Below are positions 1-6,973 of a stretch of DNA of 64,000 nt, one piece after another. The stretch comes from Listeria grayi DSM 20601. GTDB taxonomy: Bacteria > Bacillota > Bacilli > Lactobacillales > Listeriaceae. The translations under genes and the position numbers were made by a program. The DNA is taken from the NCBI RefSeq assembly GCF_000148995.1, contig NZ_GL538353.1:372001-436000 (forward strand). Reading direction: 5' to 3'. Below the pieces are notes generated by a model. That model was not told the DNA's origin, did not search any database, and saw only the letters and a program-made list of their open reading frames with translations. Numbering within the stretch: position 1 is the stretch's first letter; each line of letters starts with the position of its first letter.

Positions 1-308
1 TACAAGCATTGACGGAAATCTTTCAAAAAGGGAAAGAAAATGCAGACAAATTATGGCAAGATACGTTAAAAAATGCAGCTATTATCGGAAAACATCTTTC
101 TACAAACGAAATATTAAGCGCTCTTGAAAAAGGTAACGTTACAGAGGCTAATATTCGAACTAAACCAAAAGAAGATTATGAAAAAGCGTTAGCCAACTTA
201 AAGAAAATGGAAAAAAATTATGATGCCCTTATTAAGCAAACTAGTGCAGCCATCAAGTCACAAATAGAAAACGATAAAGAACTTGCAGCAGAAATCGGAG
301 GTGCCTAA
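1..308 (+). CDS. Hypothetical helical protein, 5' end cut by window
   Basis: The reading frame is open from the first bases of the window, so the gene probably begins upstream; a TTG at position 9 is only an internal candidate start. At least 101 residues are visible. They are rich in Lys, Glu, Asn and Ala, with no membrane segment or signal peptide, and the C-terminal half has the heptad character of a coiled coil (around EDYEKALANLKKMEKNYDAL). The stop overlaps the ATG of the next gene by one base, so the two are co-transcribed. I do not recognise the family. Small helical proteins in tandem occur in type VII/LXG secretion loci, but nothing here proves that. Confidence 0.6.
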   Translation, partial: QALTEIFQKGKENADKLWQDTLKNAAIIGKHLSTNEILSALEKGNVTEANIRTKPKEDYEKALANLKKMEKNYDALIKQTSAAIKSQIENDKELAAEIGGA

Positions 309-676
309 TGGAAAGGGAAAGAGCTTTACGACTTCGTATGGAAAACGAAGTGGATAATTTTCGTAGTGAAAAGAAAAAGATAGAAGCTGATATAGAAATG
401 TCGCTTGCGATAAAACAACGCTTTCGTAAAGAACTGGAACAAACAATCGATCGCTTGCATTTTACAATTAAAAAAGGCCGTAAAGATTCAGTTCCACCTC
501 TGCAACATGCGTATCATATCCTTGAACAAGCACAGTACGAAGAGAATGCTTTGGTGCAAACTAAAATTAAAGCGTTAGAAATTAAAAAAGAGAATTTAGA
601 ACGCGGCTATAAAAAGCAAATCGAAGCGAGAGAAACAGAGCTTGTAGAACTGCGTAAAGAAAGGAACGAAACGTAG
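308..676 (+). CDS. Hypothetical coiled-coil protein
   Basis: A 122-residue, very charged and almost entirely helical protein. Heptad-like spacing of Leu/Ile/Met runs from about residue 5 to 55 and again from 75 to the C-terminus, broken by a short Pro-containing segment (SVPPL) near residue 62. This suggests a helical hairpin. There is no signal peptide, membrane segment or catalytic motif. The ATG sits on the stop of the upstream gene (TAATG), and a GGAGG ribosome site lies about 7 bases before it. The next gene starts two bases after its stop, making a tight three-gene unit. DUF3958-type proteins of T7SS loci have similar size and character, but the match is only by impression. Confidence 0.6.
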   Translation: MERERALRLRMENEVDNFRSEKKKIEADIEMSLAIKQRFRKELEQTIDRLHFTIKKGRKDSVPPLQHAYHILEQAQYEENALVQTKIKALEIKKENLERGYKKQIEARETELVELRKERNET

Positions 677-677
677 G

Positions 678-944
678 ATGATTCCATTTTTAGAGGACTC
701 TTTAAAAGAAATTCAAAAGAATACAGAAAAAAAGATGATTCATTTATTCACAGCAAGTCAGGCAAATGCGACTTCCGAAAATAGAAAATTACTGATCAAG
801 GAACAAAAAAGAAACTCCGTTGCCGATCTAGAAAGCAATTGCAAGAATTATTTAGACAAATTTGCCACTTCTGCTAAGGGGAAGTGGGTAAAAAAAGCAC
901 AGGAAGCATTTAAAAGTATAGATAAAGATTTTGATAATATCTAA
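678..944 (+). CDS. Hypothetical small helical protein
   Basis: An 88-residue Lys-rich soluble protein, predicted mostly helical, with no signal peptide and no recognised motif. It starts two bases after the preceding stop and is the last gene of the three-gene coiled-coil unit at the window's left edge. About 170 bases of AT-rich sequence separate it from the Nudix gene. I cannot assign a function. It could be a full small gene or the remnant of a larger helical protein, since its N-terminus (MIPFLEDSLKEI) begins without a clear strong ribosome site. Confidence 0.5.
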   Translation: MIPFLEDSLKEIQKNTEKKMIHLFTASQANATSENRKLLIKEQKRNSVADLESNCKNYLDKFATSAKGKWVKKAQEAFKSIDKDFDNI

Positions 945-1075
945 TTGAAAACTTTTAACTAAGCTAGCAATTCTCCTTATTCCAATGATGATCAGATACT
1001 CCAAAGTTTCATACTTTAGGATTATTTTTAGGTTATGAGATATGCTCTTTCTCAAATACATAAAAATAACCTGCG

Positions 1076-1104
1076 TTTTATGCTAAAATAAAAAAGAAAA
1101 GGAG
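1076..1104 (+). promoter_or_regulatory. Extended -10 element and ribosome site of the Nudix gene
   Basis: A TGCTAAAAT sequence at 1081-1089 resembles an extended -10 box. It is followed by AAAGGAG at 1098-1104, eight to nine bases before the ATG at 1114. No good -35 box is seen, so this is a weak call. Confidence 0.3.
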
Positions 1105-1113
1105 TGAATAGCG

Positions 1114-1809
1114 ATGGAAGAGAATCAAAACAACTATCAAGCAAGCAAGTATCGAACTCCGGACGGGTATACGAGCGATATCGTGATCACCACGATAAAA
1201 GCTGGAAAATTACAAGTCTTGCTGATTAAACGAGCAGCTGAAAATGCAGAAGGTAAAGCAAACATCGAAGGCGGGAAATGGGCGATTCCAGGCGGTTTTG
1301 TGGAGGAACAGGAAACGGCGCATGATGCTGCGATTCGGGAATTGGAGGAAGAAACAGGACTGACGGATATTCCTTTGACAGCTTTCGGTACCTTTGATAC
1401 GCCGGGAAGAGATCCGCGCGGCTGGATGATCTCACAGGCATTTTACGCGGTTGCTAGAGAAGAAGCGATCGCTGCCTATCAAGCAGCTGATGATGCAGCA
1501 GAAGCAGAACTTTTTCCAATCGAAGAAGCTTTGGAACTGCCACTCGCTTTTGATCACATCGCCATTTTAAAACAAGCTTATCAAGCCATTTCGGATTTGT
1601 TTTCACTGACCACAGCGATCCGTGATTTTCTACCTGATACATTCACAGCCGAGCAGCTGTATGAGGGACTTTCTGCTTGTACAAAACCTGGTGTATTACC
1701 AGACAAAATTGCTTTTATTGAAAATGTGGCCTTTTTACCGTTTATTGAAGCACATGATGATCATTGTCATTTTGTACAAGATGCAGAAGCGGGAAGTATT
1801 TTTTATTAA
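1114..1809 (+). CDS. Nudix hydrolase with C-terminal winged-helix domain (NrtR-like)
   Basis: A 231-residue protein. The Nudix box is intact at about residues 62-84: GGFVEEQETAHDAAIRELEE followed by ETGL gives the G-x5-E-x7-REUxEExGU pattern, so hydrolysis of a nucleoside-diphosphate compound such as ADP-ribose is possible. The region after about residue 150 matches the small winged-helix domain of NrtR-type proteins, which sense ADP-ribose derivatives and regulate NAD synthesis genes. No NAD gene is adjacent. aroD follows 17 bases downstream and is probably in the same operon. Regulator versus housekeeping pyrophosphatase cannot be settled from sequence; the intact Nudix box means enzyme activity is likely retained. 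Confidence 0.85.
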   Translation: MEENQNNYQASKYRTPDGYTSDIVITTIKAGKLQVLLIKRAAENAEGKANIEGGKWAIPGGFVEEQETAHDAAIRELEEETGLTDIPLTAFGTFDTPGRDPRGWMISQAFYAVAREEAIAAYQAADDAAEAELFPIEEALELPLAFDHIAILKQAYQAISDLFSLTTAIRDFLPDTFTAEQLYEGLSACTKPGVLPDKIAFIENVAFLPFIEAHDDHCHFVQDAEAGSIFY

Positions 1810-1826
1810 GTCTTGGAGGAAAAAAG

Positions 1827-2582
1827 ATGGAGACACTCACAATTAGAGAAACGGCTTTTGGCAGTGGTCTGCCCAAGATTTGTGTACCGATCATGGGGGA
1901 TACAGTGGAAGAATTGCTGGAGGAAGCGACGCTAGCAACAGAACAGCAAGTAGACGTCGTAGAATGGCGTGCCGATTTTTTCACAGATCTACTGAACGAG
2001 GGAGCCGTAAAAAAAGCGGCAGCACTACTTCGTGAGCGGCTACAGATCCCGGTGATCTTTACTGTCCGAACCAAAAGAGAAGGTGGGACACTAGAAATCT
2101 CGGATGCGGATTATGCAGCAGTTATACGTTCAGCATCAACGTGGGGGACGATCGACATGGTTGACGTCGAGCTCACACAGCCGGATCTGGAAACGCTATT
2201 AGCAGCAGTTAAACATACAGCAACACGCATTATTCTCTCTAGTCATGATTTTGAAAAAACACCATCTGCAGATGAACTTACAGCGAGATTACTGCGAATG
2301 GTCCAATTAGGAGCTGATCTACCGAAAATCGCCGTGATGCCGAAAAATAGTACAGATGTGCTTGTGCTTCTCCGCGTTGCCGAGCATTTCAAACAGCAGT
2401 ATGGTAGACCTTTTATTGCGATCTCCATGGGGCATAAAGGAATGATCAGCCGTGTATCCGGGGAATTGTTTGGCTCTGTACTTACTTTTGGAACGCTCGA
2501 AAAAGCCTCAGCTCCTGGACAGGTAGAAGTAGGGCAATTACGAAGCTTGCTGGAATTATTTCACGATACTTCTTTACTTTAA
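1827..2582 (+). CDS. aroD: Type I 3-dehydroquinate dehydratase
   Basis: A 251-residue enzyme of the shikimate pathway that dehydrates 3-dehydroquinate to 3-dehydroshikimate through a Schiff base. The type I (beta/alpha-barrel) family is shown by VDVVEWRADFF near the N-terminus, the catalytic His in SSHDFEKTP and the Schiff-base Lys in LPKIAVMPKN. The chosen ATG has TTGGAGGA 8 bases upstream; an in-frame extension further upstream would overlap the Nudix gene and lacks a ribosome site. Length is normal for the family. The gene follows the Nudix/NrtR-like gene closely rather than sitting with other aro genes. Confidence 0.95.
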   Translation: METLTIRETAFGSGLPKICVPIMGDTVEELLEEATLATEQQVDVVEWRADFFTDLLNEGAVKKAAALLRERLQIPVIFTVRTKREGGTLEISDADYAAVIRSASTWGTIDMVDVELTQPDLETLLAAVKHTATRIILSSHDFEKTPSADELTARLLRMVQLGADLPKIAVMPKNSTDVLVLLRVAEHFKQQYGRPFIAISMGHKGMISRVSGELFGSVLTFGTLEKASAPGQVEVGQLRSLLELFHDTSLL

Positions 2583-2601
2583 CCAGTAAGCATGCTAGAA
2601 T
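2573..2601 (+). promoter_or_regulatory. Promoter of candidate sRNA downstream of aroD
   Basis: TTTACT at 2573-2578 and TAGAAT at 2596-2601 are 17 bases apart. A TG one base upstream of the -10 makes it an extended -10. It straddles the aroD stop codon and points into the hairpin-rich spacer. Confidence 0.5.
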
Positions 2602-2607
2602 CAAGTT

Positions 2608-2719
2608 ATGCGATGAGCCTACAGCAGTGGAAAAACACTGCCGCCTTCTACATATATGTTTTGTGGAAAACAGTAGAAGGGAAGCCAGCCGACAGTGTAA
2701 ACTGTCGGCTGCTTTTTTT
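2608..2719 (+). ncRNA. Candidate small RNA of about 110 nt between aroD and prs
   Basis: Three successive hairpins occupy the spacer. GCAGTG/CACTGC lies at 2624-2641. A longer stem, CCTTCTAC/GTAGAAGG, with an inner TGTTTT/AAAACA helix lies at 2644-2680. A 10-bp perfect stem at 2687-2710 is followed by a run of eight T. A promoter-like pair lies just upstream (2573-2601), and prs has its own consensus promoter downstream of the terminator, so this is unlikely to be simply a prs leader. Alternatively it is an elaborate 3' end of the aroD transcript. It matches no riboswitch family that I recognise. Confidence 0.5.
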
Positions 2720-2720
2720 T
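2687..2720 (+). terminator. Intrinsic terminator
   Basis: AGCCGACAGT and ACTGTCGGCT form a perfect 10-bp stem with a GTAA loop, followed by GC and eight T. It ends the aroD transcript and/or the candidate sRNA. Confidence 0.9.
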
Positions 2721-2736
2721 GCAATCTAATTGTAAG

Positions 2737-2765
2737 TTGCGAACCCTTTTTCGCTTCTATATAAT
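2737..2765 (+). promoter_or_regulatory. Sigma-A type promoter of prs paralogue
   Basis: TTGCGA at 2737-2742 and TATAAT at 2760-2765 with exactly 17 bases between them, about 43 bases before the prs start codon. Confidence 0.8.
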
Positions 2766-2807
2766 AGAAGAGTAGATACTTAAGGAACGTTTTGAAAGGG
2801 GATAACT

Positions 2808-3743
2808 ATGTCAGGGCAAATGAGGCTTTTTTCTGTAACCAAGGATCGGCCGCTAGCGGTAAAGATCGCCAAGTTTTTGGATATGCCGTTAGCAGAAGTA
2901 GAATTGCAGAAGTTCAGTGATGGCGAAGTGAAAATAAATATCGGAGAGAGTGTGCGCGGGACTAATGCGTATATCATCCAGTCAATGAACAGCAATGTCA
3001 ATGAGCGTTTGATGGAATTATTGATCATGATCGATGCTTTAAAACGAGCTTCGGCTGCAACGATCACTATCATTATGCCGTATTATGGCTACTCACGCCA
3101 AGACCGCAAAGCACGTTCACGCGAACCGATCACAGCAAAATTATTGGCAAATTTGCTTCAAACAGCTGGAGCGACACGCCTAGTCACCGTAGATCTCCAT
3201 GCAGCACAATTGCAAGGATTTTTCAATATCCCGATCGACCACGTTTCTGCATTGCCGCTTATCAGCGAACATTTAAAAGAAGCTTATGGAAAAGAAGATG
3301 TTGTCGTGGTAGCGCCAGATCATAGTGGTGTCGTCAGAGCAAGAAGAGTAGCTGATCGACTGAACGCTTCTATCGCGATCTTAAATCGCAAACAGCGCCC
3401 TCATGAAGATCAGATCCAGGATATCATCGGCAACGTCGAAGGCAAAGTGGCTATCGTCATTGATGATATCATTGATACAGGAGTACGTGCCATGACTTCC
3501 GCTCAAGTCCTGATAGAAGCAGGTGCCGAGAAAGTCATCGCTTGTGCGACGCATGCCGTTTTGGCAGGAGATGCCGCTCAAGTGCTAGATGCCTCGCCGA
3601 TTTCCGAGATCGTAACCACGGACTCGATAGACATTCCTGCTGTTCGTTTGCTTGATAAAATGACAGTGATCTCGATCAGCGAGATCTTAGGACGAGCGAT
3701 TCACGGTGTACAGGAAAATCATTCGCTGCACCCGTTATTTTAA
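2808..3743 (+). CDS. prs: Ribose-phosphate pyrophosphokinase (PRPP synthetase)
   Basis: A 311-residue class I PRPP synthetase, which makes 5-phosphoribosyl diphosphate from ribose 5-phosphate and ATP for purine, pyrimidine, NAD, His and Trp synthesis. Visible signatures are [38 protein letters not shown] and the PRPP-binding loop VIDDIIDTG. Listeria carries a main prs elsewhere (from memory), so this is probably the second copy. The loop reads IDTGVRAM where the usual protein has IDTAGT, a paralogue-like deviation. It is monocistronic between the promoter at 2737 and a terminator at 3751. The his operon, a PRPP consumer, lies 16 kb away. Confidence 0.92.
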   Translation: MSGQMRLFSVTKDRPLAVKIAKFLDMPLAEVELQKFSDGEVKINIGESVRGTNAYIIQSMNSNVNERLMELLIMIDALKRASAATITIIMPYYGYSRQDRKARSREPITAKLLANLLQTAGATRLVTVDLHAAQLQGFFNIPIDHVSALPLISEHLKEAYGKEDVVVVAPDHSGVVRARRVADRLNASIAILNRKQRPHEDQIQDIIGNVEGKVAIVIDDIIDTGVRAMTSAQVLIEAGAEKVIACATHAVLAGDAAQVLDASPISEIVTTDSIDIPAVRLLDKMTVISISEILGRAIHGVQENHSLHPLF

Positions 3744-3750
3744 GCAATAA

Positions 3751-3781
3751 AAAATCCAGCCTGCTAAGGTTGGATTTTTTT
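3751..3781. terminator. Bidirectional terminator between prs and Lin0512-family gene
   Basis: AAAATCCAGCC pairs with GGTTGGATTTT, with A-run and T-run flanks, so it can stop transcription arriving from either of the two convergent genes. Confidence 0.85.
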
Positions 3782-3782
3782 G

Positions 3783-4142
3783 TTAATAGCCGGTTTCTAC
3801 AGAGGCATTCACGATATACATCAGATCATTGACGTCCTCTTTATCTTCTAAAAAGATTCCGCTTGTTGTCAGCATCCCGCCAGGCATTGTTTCGATTGTA
3901 ACGGTGCCGTAGGGAATGATTGCTTTGATTTTTTCATGATCAAGCTTTTCTTCATCACAAGGAAGTGCTAGTTTGATCCTTACTTCCATATTGTTCAGGT
4001 CATTATCAGGAAGAAGGCCTTCAATTCCAGGCATCGAATTTGTGAAAATCGCATTACGAACAGCGCGTTCTGCGGCCTTAGTGATATTTTGACCGTGGAC
4101 GTCAACGCCAAATCCCGTTTGGATAAATAAAAGTTTTTCCAA
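3783..4142 (-). CDS. Lin0512 family protein
   Basis: A 119-residue soluble protein matching the Lin0512 family (Pfam name from memory), whose founder is a Listeria gene. Recognisable segments are LLFIQTGFGVDVHGQNIT at the N-terminus and MPGGMLTTSGIFLEDKED near residue 95. The family's biochemical role is poorly defined; members have been noted near guanidine/urea-type amidohydrolase genes in other bacteria. Here it follows the MarR-type gene by 6 bases on the same strand, so the two form an operon, and the regulator may sense a ligand handled by this protein. Confidence 0.85.
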   Translation of the reverse strand: MEKLLFIQTGFGVDVHGQNITKAAERAVRNAIFTNSMPGIEGLLPDNDLNNMEVRIKLALPCDEEKLDHEKIKAIIPYGTVTIETMPGGMLTTSGIFLEDKEDVNDLMYIVNASVETGY

Positions 4143-4148
4143 GTTTAC

Positions 4149-4604
4149 TCACTCCTTAAAGTCTTTGATATAACTGGTGCCCGGCCGATTTGCCGCATAG
4201 GCTTCCATGACTTGTTTGAAAGAAGCGGCTGCATCTCCGCCAATTTCATTAAAAATCTGTTCCATTTGCTTTTGCTGGGCTATCCCGAGTTCTCTCTCCA
4301 GTCTATTCCCAGCAGCGGTCAGGAATAAACAGCGGTTGCGGCGGTCGTCTTGTCCCTCTTCGATACGGATCAATTCCCGTTCCCGAAGTTCTGCAAGCGG
4401 CTTATGTAAGGCTTGTTTGGATATCTCGAGAAACATAAGCAGATCGTGGATCGTCAGACCGGGCATCCGGGCAGTGAAAAATAAAATTCGGTGATGCAGG
4501 CGTTTGAGCTGATGTTTGGCGATGATCAAATCCGCCGTTTCTGTAAAGGTGCGATAGCCGAAATAGAATAATGCGATTTGCTGATTTAGTTGTTCTTTAT
4601 CCAT
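4149..4604 (-). CDS. MarR family transcriptional regulator
   Basis: A 151-residue protein with the MarR winged-helix layout: an N-terminal dimerisation helix, a recognition region LTIHDLLMFLEISKQALHKPLAEL at about residues 50-73, and a wing IRIEEGQDDRRNRCLFLT with the conserved D-x-R-xx-R pattern. Such proteins are dimeric repressors responding to small aromatic or oxidising molecules. It is the first gene of a two-gene operon with the Lin0512 protein and is divergent from uspA, so the 146-bp spacer probably holds its operator. I see no perfect palindrome there. Confidence 0.9.
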   Translation of the reverse strand: MDKEQLNQQIALFYFGYRTFTETADLIIAKHQLKRLHHRILFFTARMPGLTIHDLLMFLEISKQALHKPLAELRERELIRIEEGQDDRRNRCLFLTAAGNRLERELGIAQQKQMEQIFNEIGGDAAASFKQVMEAYAANRPGTSYIKDFKE

Positions 4605-4750
4605 AAGCTTTCTCCTTTTTCTTCAATGAATACAGTATACCATAAAATTTTTTTCAGGCTTCCGGAAGTTGGGAATAATCTGGATGATTTTTGCATATCT
4701 TTTTTCATTTCGGGTATGGGAAAATAGAAAGAAAAGAGAGGGTGAGTTAA

Positions 4751-5182
4751 ATGGGAAAATATAATCGAATCTTAGTAGCGGTAGATGGATCGGAAGAAGC
4801 CGACCGCGCATTTAACGAAGCGGTCGAACTGGCGATCAAATATGAAAGTGTGCTGGGAATCGTCAGTGTGGTGGATGTACGCAGCTTTTCGCCAAGTATA
4901 TCATTTGAAGGCAGCATCGAGGATCAAGAGCAGCAGAATTTGAAAGAGAAAGTGATGGAATTAGCACAGAATGCGAAGGCAAAAGGCGTTAAAGAAATCA
5001 GATATTATATAGAAAGTGGTAATCCGAAGACGCTGATCGCAATTGATATCCCAGCGGAATTTCAAGCTGACCTGATCGTTGTCGGGGCGACCGGTTTGAA
5101 TCGAATCGAAAAACTGCTTGTAGGAAGTGTTTCTACCTTTGTGACCAGACAGGCAAGATGCGATACGCTGATCGTTCGGTGA
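4751..5182 (+). CDS. Universal stress protein, UspA family
   Basis: A 143-residue single-domain Usp fold. The ATP-binding signature is intact at the C-terminus: VVGATGLNRIEKLLVGSVS fits G-2x-G-9x-G(S/T). The N-terminal strand is ILVAVDGSEEADRAF. These cytosolic dimers bind ATP and aid survival under stress. A GGGTAT hexamer at 4712-4717 looks like a sigma-B -10 box, but the matching GTTT at the right distance is absent, so control by sigma-B is only a suspicion. A GAGGG ribosome site precedes the ATG. A strong terminator follows. Confidence 0.92.
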   Translation: MGKYNRILVAVDGSEEADRAFNEAVELAIKYESVLGIVSVVDVRSFSPSISFEGSIEDQEQQNLKEKVMELAQNAKAKGVKEIRYYIESGNPKTLIAIDIPAEFQADLIVVGATGLNRIEKLLVGSVSTFVTRQARCDTLIVR

Positions 5183-5191
5183 CAACCCAGT

Positions 5192-5224
5192 AAAGCCCTC
5201 CAAATCTTTGGTGGGGCTTTTTTT
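5192..5224 (+). terminator. Intrinsic terminator of uspA
   Basis: AAAGCCCTCCAA and TTGGTGGGGCTTT form an imperfect stem around ATCT, followed by a T tract. Confidence 0.85.
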
Positions 5225-5312
5225 CGCGAATCGGAAAATTGACAATAGCTGGAAATTCTCGTATTATCGAAACAAGACTATCTAAAGGTCTAAAGAAAAG
5301 GGGGGCGAATAG

Positions 5313-6752
5313 TTGAAAGAACATTCGCAAGGACAAGAGCAGCTAAAACCTGTCTTGATTGTTGCTTCATTTTTGATCGCTGGCTTCATTGGTTTGTTTA
5401 GTGAGACAGCACTCAATATGGCGTTAACAGAACTTATTCAATTTTTCCATATTACTTCTGCCACAGTCCAATGGCTCACGACCGCCTATTTATTGACGCT
5501 TGGTATTTTGGTCCCGATCTCCGGATTGTTGATCCGTTGGTTTACCACGAGAGCGCTTTTTATAGCATCTGTCAGCTTTTCTATCGTTGGAACGCTGATA
5601 GCGGCACTTTCGCCTACATTTACGATGCTTTTGATCGGAAGAGTCGTTCAAGCAGTAGGTACGTCGCTATTGCTTCCATTGATGTTCAATACGATCTTGT
5701 TGATTTTTCCAGAACATAAAAGGGGTTCCGCAATGGGAACCATCGGTCTGGTCATTACATTTGCACCGGCAATTGGACCAACTGTTTCCGGGCTTATTGT
5801 TGAAAATCTGACTTGGAACTGGATCTTCTGGATATCACTACCGTTTTTAGTGATCGCACTTCTTTTTGGGATTCGTTTTATGCAAAACGTCTCTGAGATA
5901 ACGAAGCCGCGTATTGATGTTTTATCGATTATTTTATCTACGATCGGATTTGGTGGGATCGTTTATGGATTTAGTAGTGCAGGGGAAGACGGCTGGGGCA
6001 GTTGGATCGTGATCTTATCGATCGCGATTGGTGTCATTAGTTTGATCCTCTTCACGATCCGTCAGTTGAAAATGCCAAAACCGTTGCTTGATCTGCGTGT
6101 TTTCCGCTATCCGATGTTTACGACCGGATTACTGCTTGTTTTCTGTGCGTTTATGATGATTTTATCGACGATGATCTTATTGCCGCTTTATCTGAAAGCA
6201 GGAATTGGCTTAGCTGCGTTTAGCGCTGGACTCGTGTTGCTTCCCGGTGGTGTTATCAATGGGTTGCTTTCACCAATCACAGGTCGCTTGTTCGACGCAT
6301 TTGGTCCACGCGTATTAGCGATCCCTGGTTGTATCATTTCTGCTGGTATGATGGTCGGCTTTTTATTCTTAGACGTGAATACCTCTATCACGACGATCAT
6401 TCTGCTGCATAGTGGACTGATGATCGGGATCTCGATGGTAATGATGCCTGCACAGACTAATGGGCTGAACCAATTGCCGATCCAGTTATATCCAGATGGA
6501 ACAGCTGTTATGAATACCTTACAGCAGGTTTCCGGAGCAACGGGGACAGCTATTGCGATCACGATCATGACGGCTGGCCAAAAAGCCTATATGAAGACTG
6601 CGGGAAGCACAAGTCCACAAGAAATCAGTTTGTCACTTGTTCACGGCATTCACCAAGCCTTTTTCTTCGGCTTAGCGATTGCAACGGTGGCGCTAGTATT
6701 GTCGCTTTTCATTAAGCGCGCACATTCTGAAAAAACATTAAAACCAAGATAA
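5313..6752 (+). CDS. MFS multidrug transporter, DHA2 (14-TM, EmrB/QacA-like) family
   Basis: A 479-residue integral membrane protein with about 14 hydrophobic segments. The MFS motif region lies around WLTTAYLLTLGILVPISG (residues 54-71) and motif C-like GTIGLVITFAPAIGPTVSGL at residues 142-161, which is typical of proton-drug antiporters. The start is a TTG preceded by AAAGGGGGG; no ATG lies nearby in frame. The substrate cannot be read from sequence. It stands alone, with no adjacent regulator on its strand, and the T-box leader of the ProRS gene begins directly after it. Confidence 0.88.
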   Translation: MKEHSQGQEQLKPVLIVASFLIAGFIGLFSETALNMALTELIQFFHITSATVQWLTTAYLLTLGILVPISGLLIRWFTTRALFIASVSFSIVGTLIAALSPTFTMLLIGRVVQAVGTSLLLPLMFNTILLIFPEHKRGSAMGTIGLVITFAPAIGPTVSGLIVENLTWNWIFWISLPFLVIALLFGIRFMQNVSEITKPRIDVLSIILSTIGFGGIVYGFSSAGEDGWGSWIVILSIAIGVISLILFTIRQLKMPKPLLDLRVFRYPMFTTGLLLVFCAFMMILSTMILLPLYLKAGIGLAAFSAGLVLLPGGVINGLLSPITGRLFDAFGPRVLAIPGCIISAGMMVGFLFLDVNTSITTIILLHSGLMIGISMVMMPAQTNGLNQLPIQLYPDGTAVMNTLQQVSGATGTAIAITIMTAGQKAYMKTAGSTSPQEISLSLVHGIHQAFFFGLAIATVALVLSLFIKRAHSEKTLKPR

Positions 6753-6769
6753 AGGATCAGTAAAAATAG

Positions 6770-6952
6770 GTGCTGTCACACAGAGAAGAGAGATAAGCTG
6801 AGAACTCTCCTGACAAACTGTTTTGAACCTACCTTTTAGTTTGCCTATTATGCACGGTTTTCATACCGTTATCATGATCTGAGAGTAAAGCATTGCTTTG
6901 AAATAGGGTGGTACCGCCAGAAATGGTCCCTATCGAAGTAATGCTTTTTTTG
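6770..6952 (+). promoter_or_regulatory. T-box riboswitch leader of prolyl-tRNA synthetase gene
   Basis: The invariant T-box sequence AGGGTGGTACCGCC lies at 6905-6918. The terminator form pairs 6888-6909 with 6928-6945, followed by seven T, and the antiterminator would use the T-box bulge. A stem I region precedes it, with GAACCTACC at 6825-6833; CCT at 6828-6830 in the expected specifier position is a proline codon, which agrees with the gene it controls. A small ACGGT/ACCGT hairpin at 6854-6869 fits stem III. Uncharged tRNA-Pro should switch on transcription. Confidence 0.93.
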
Positions 6953-6973
6953 TATAAAAAAGGAGGAAAAAAG

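Noticed and set aside
1742-2074. Open frame on the minus strand within the Nudix/aroD region
   Set aside because: It lies opposite two well-supported genes, has no ribosome site and a low-complexity Ser-rich translation; a shadow frame.
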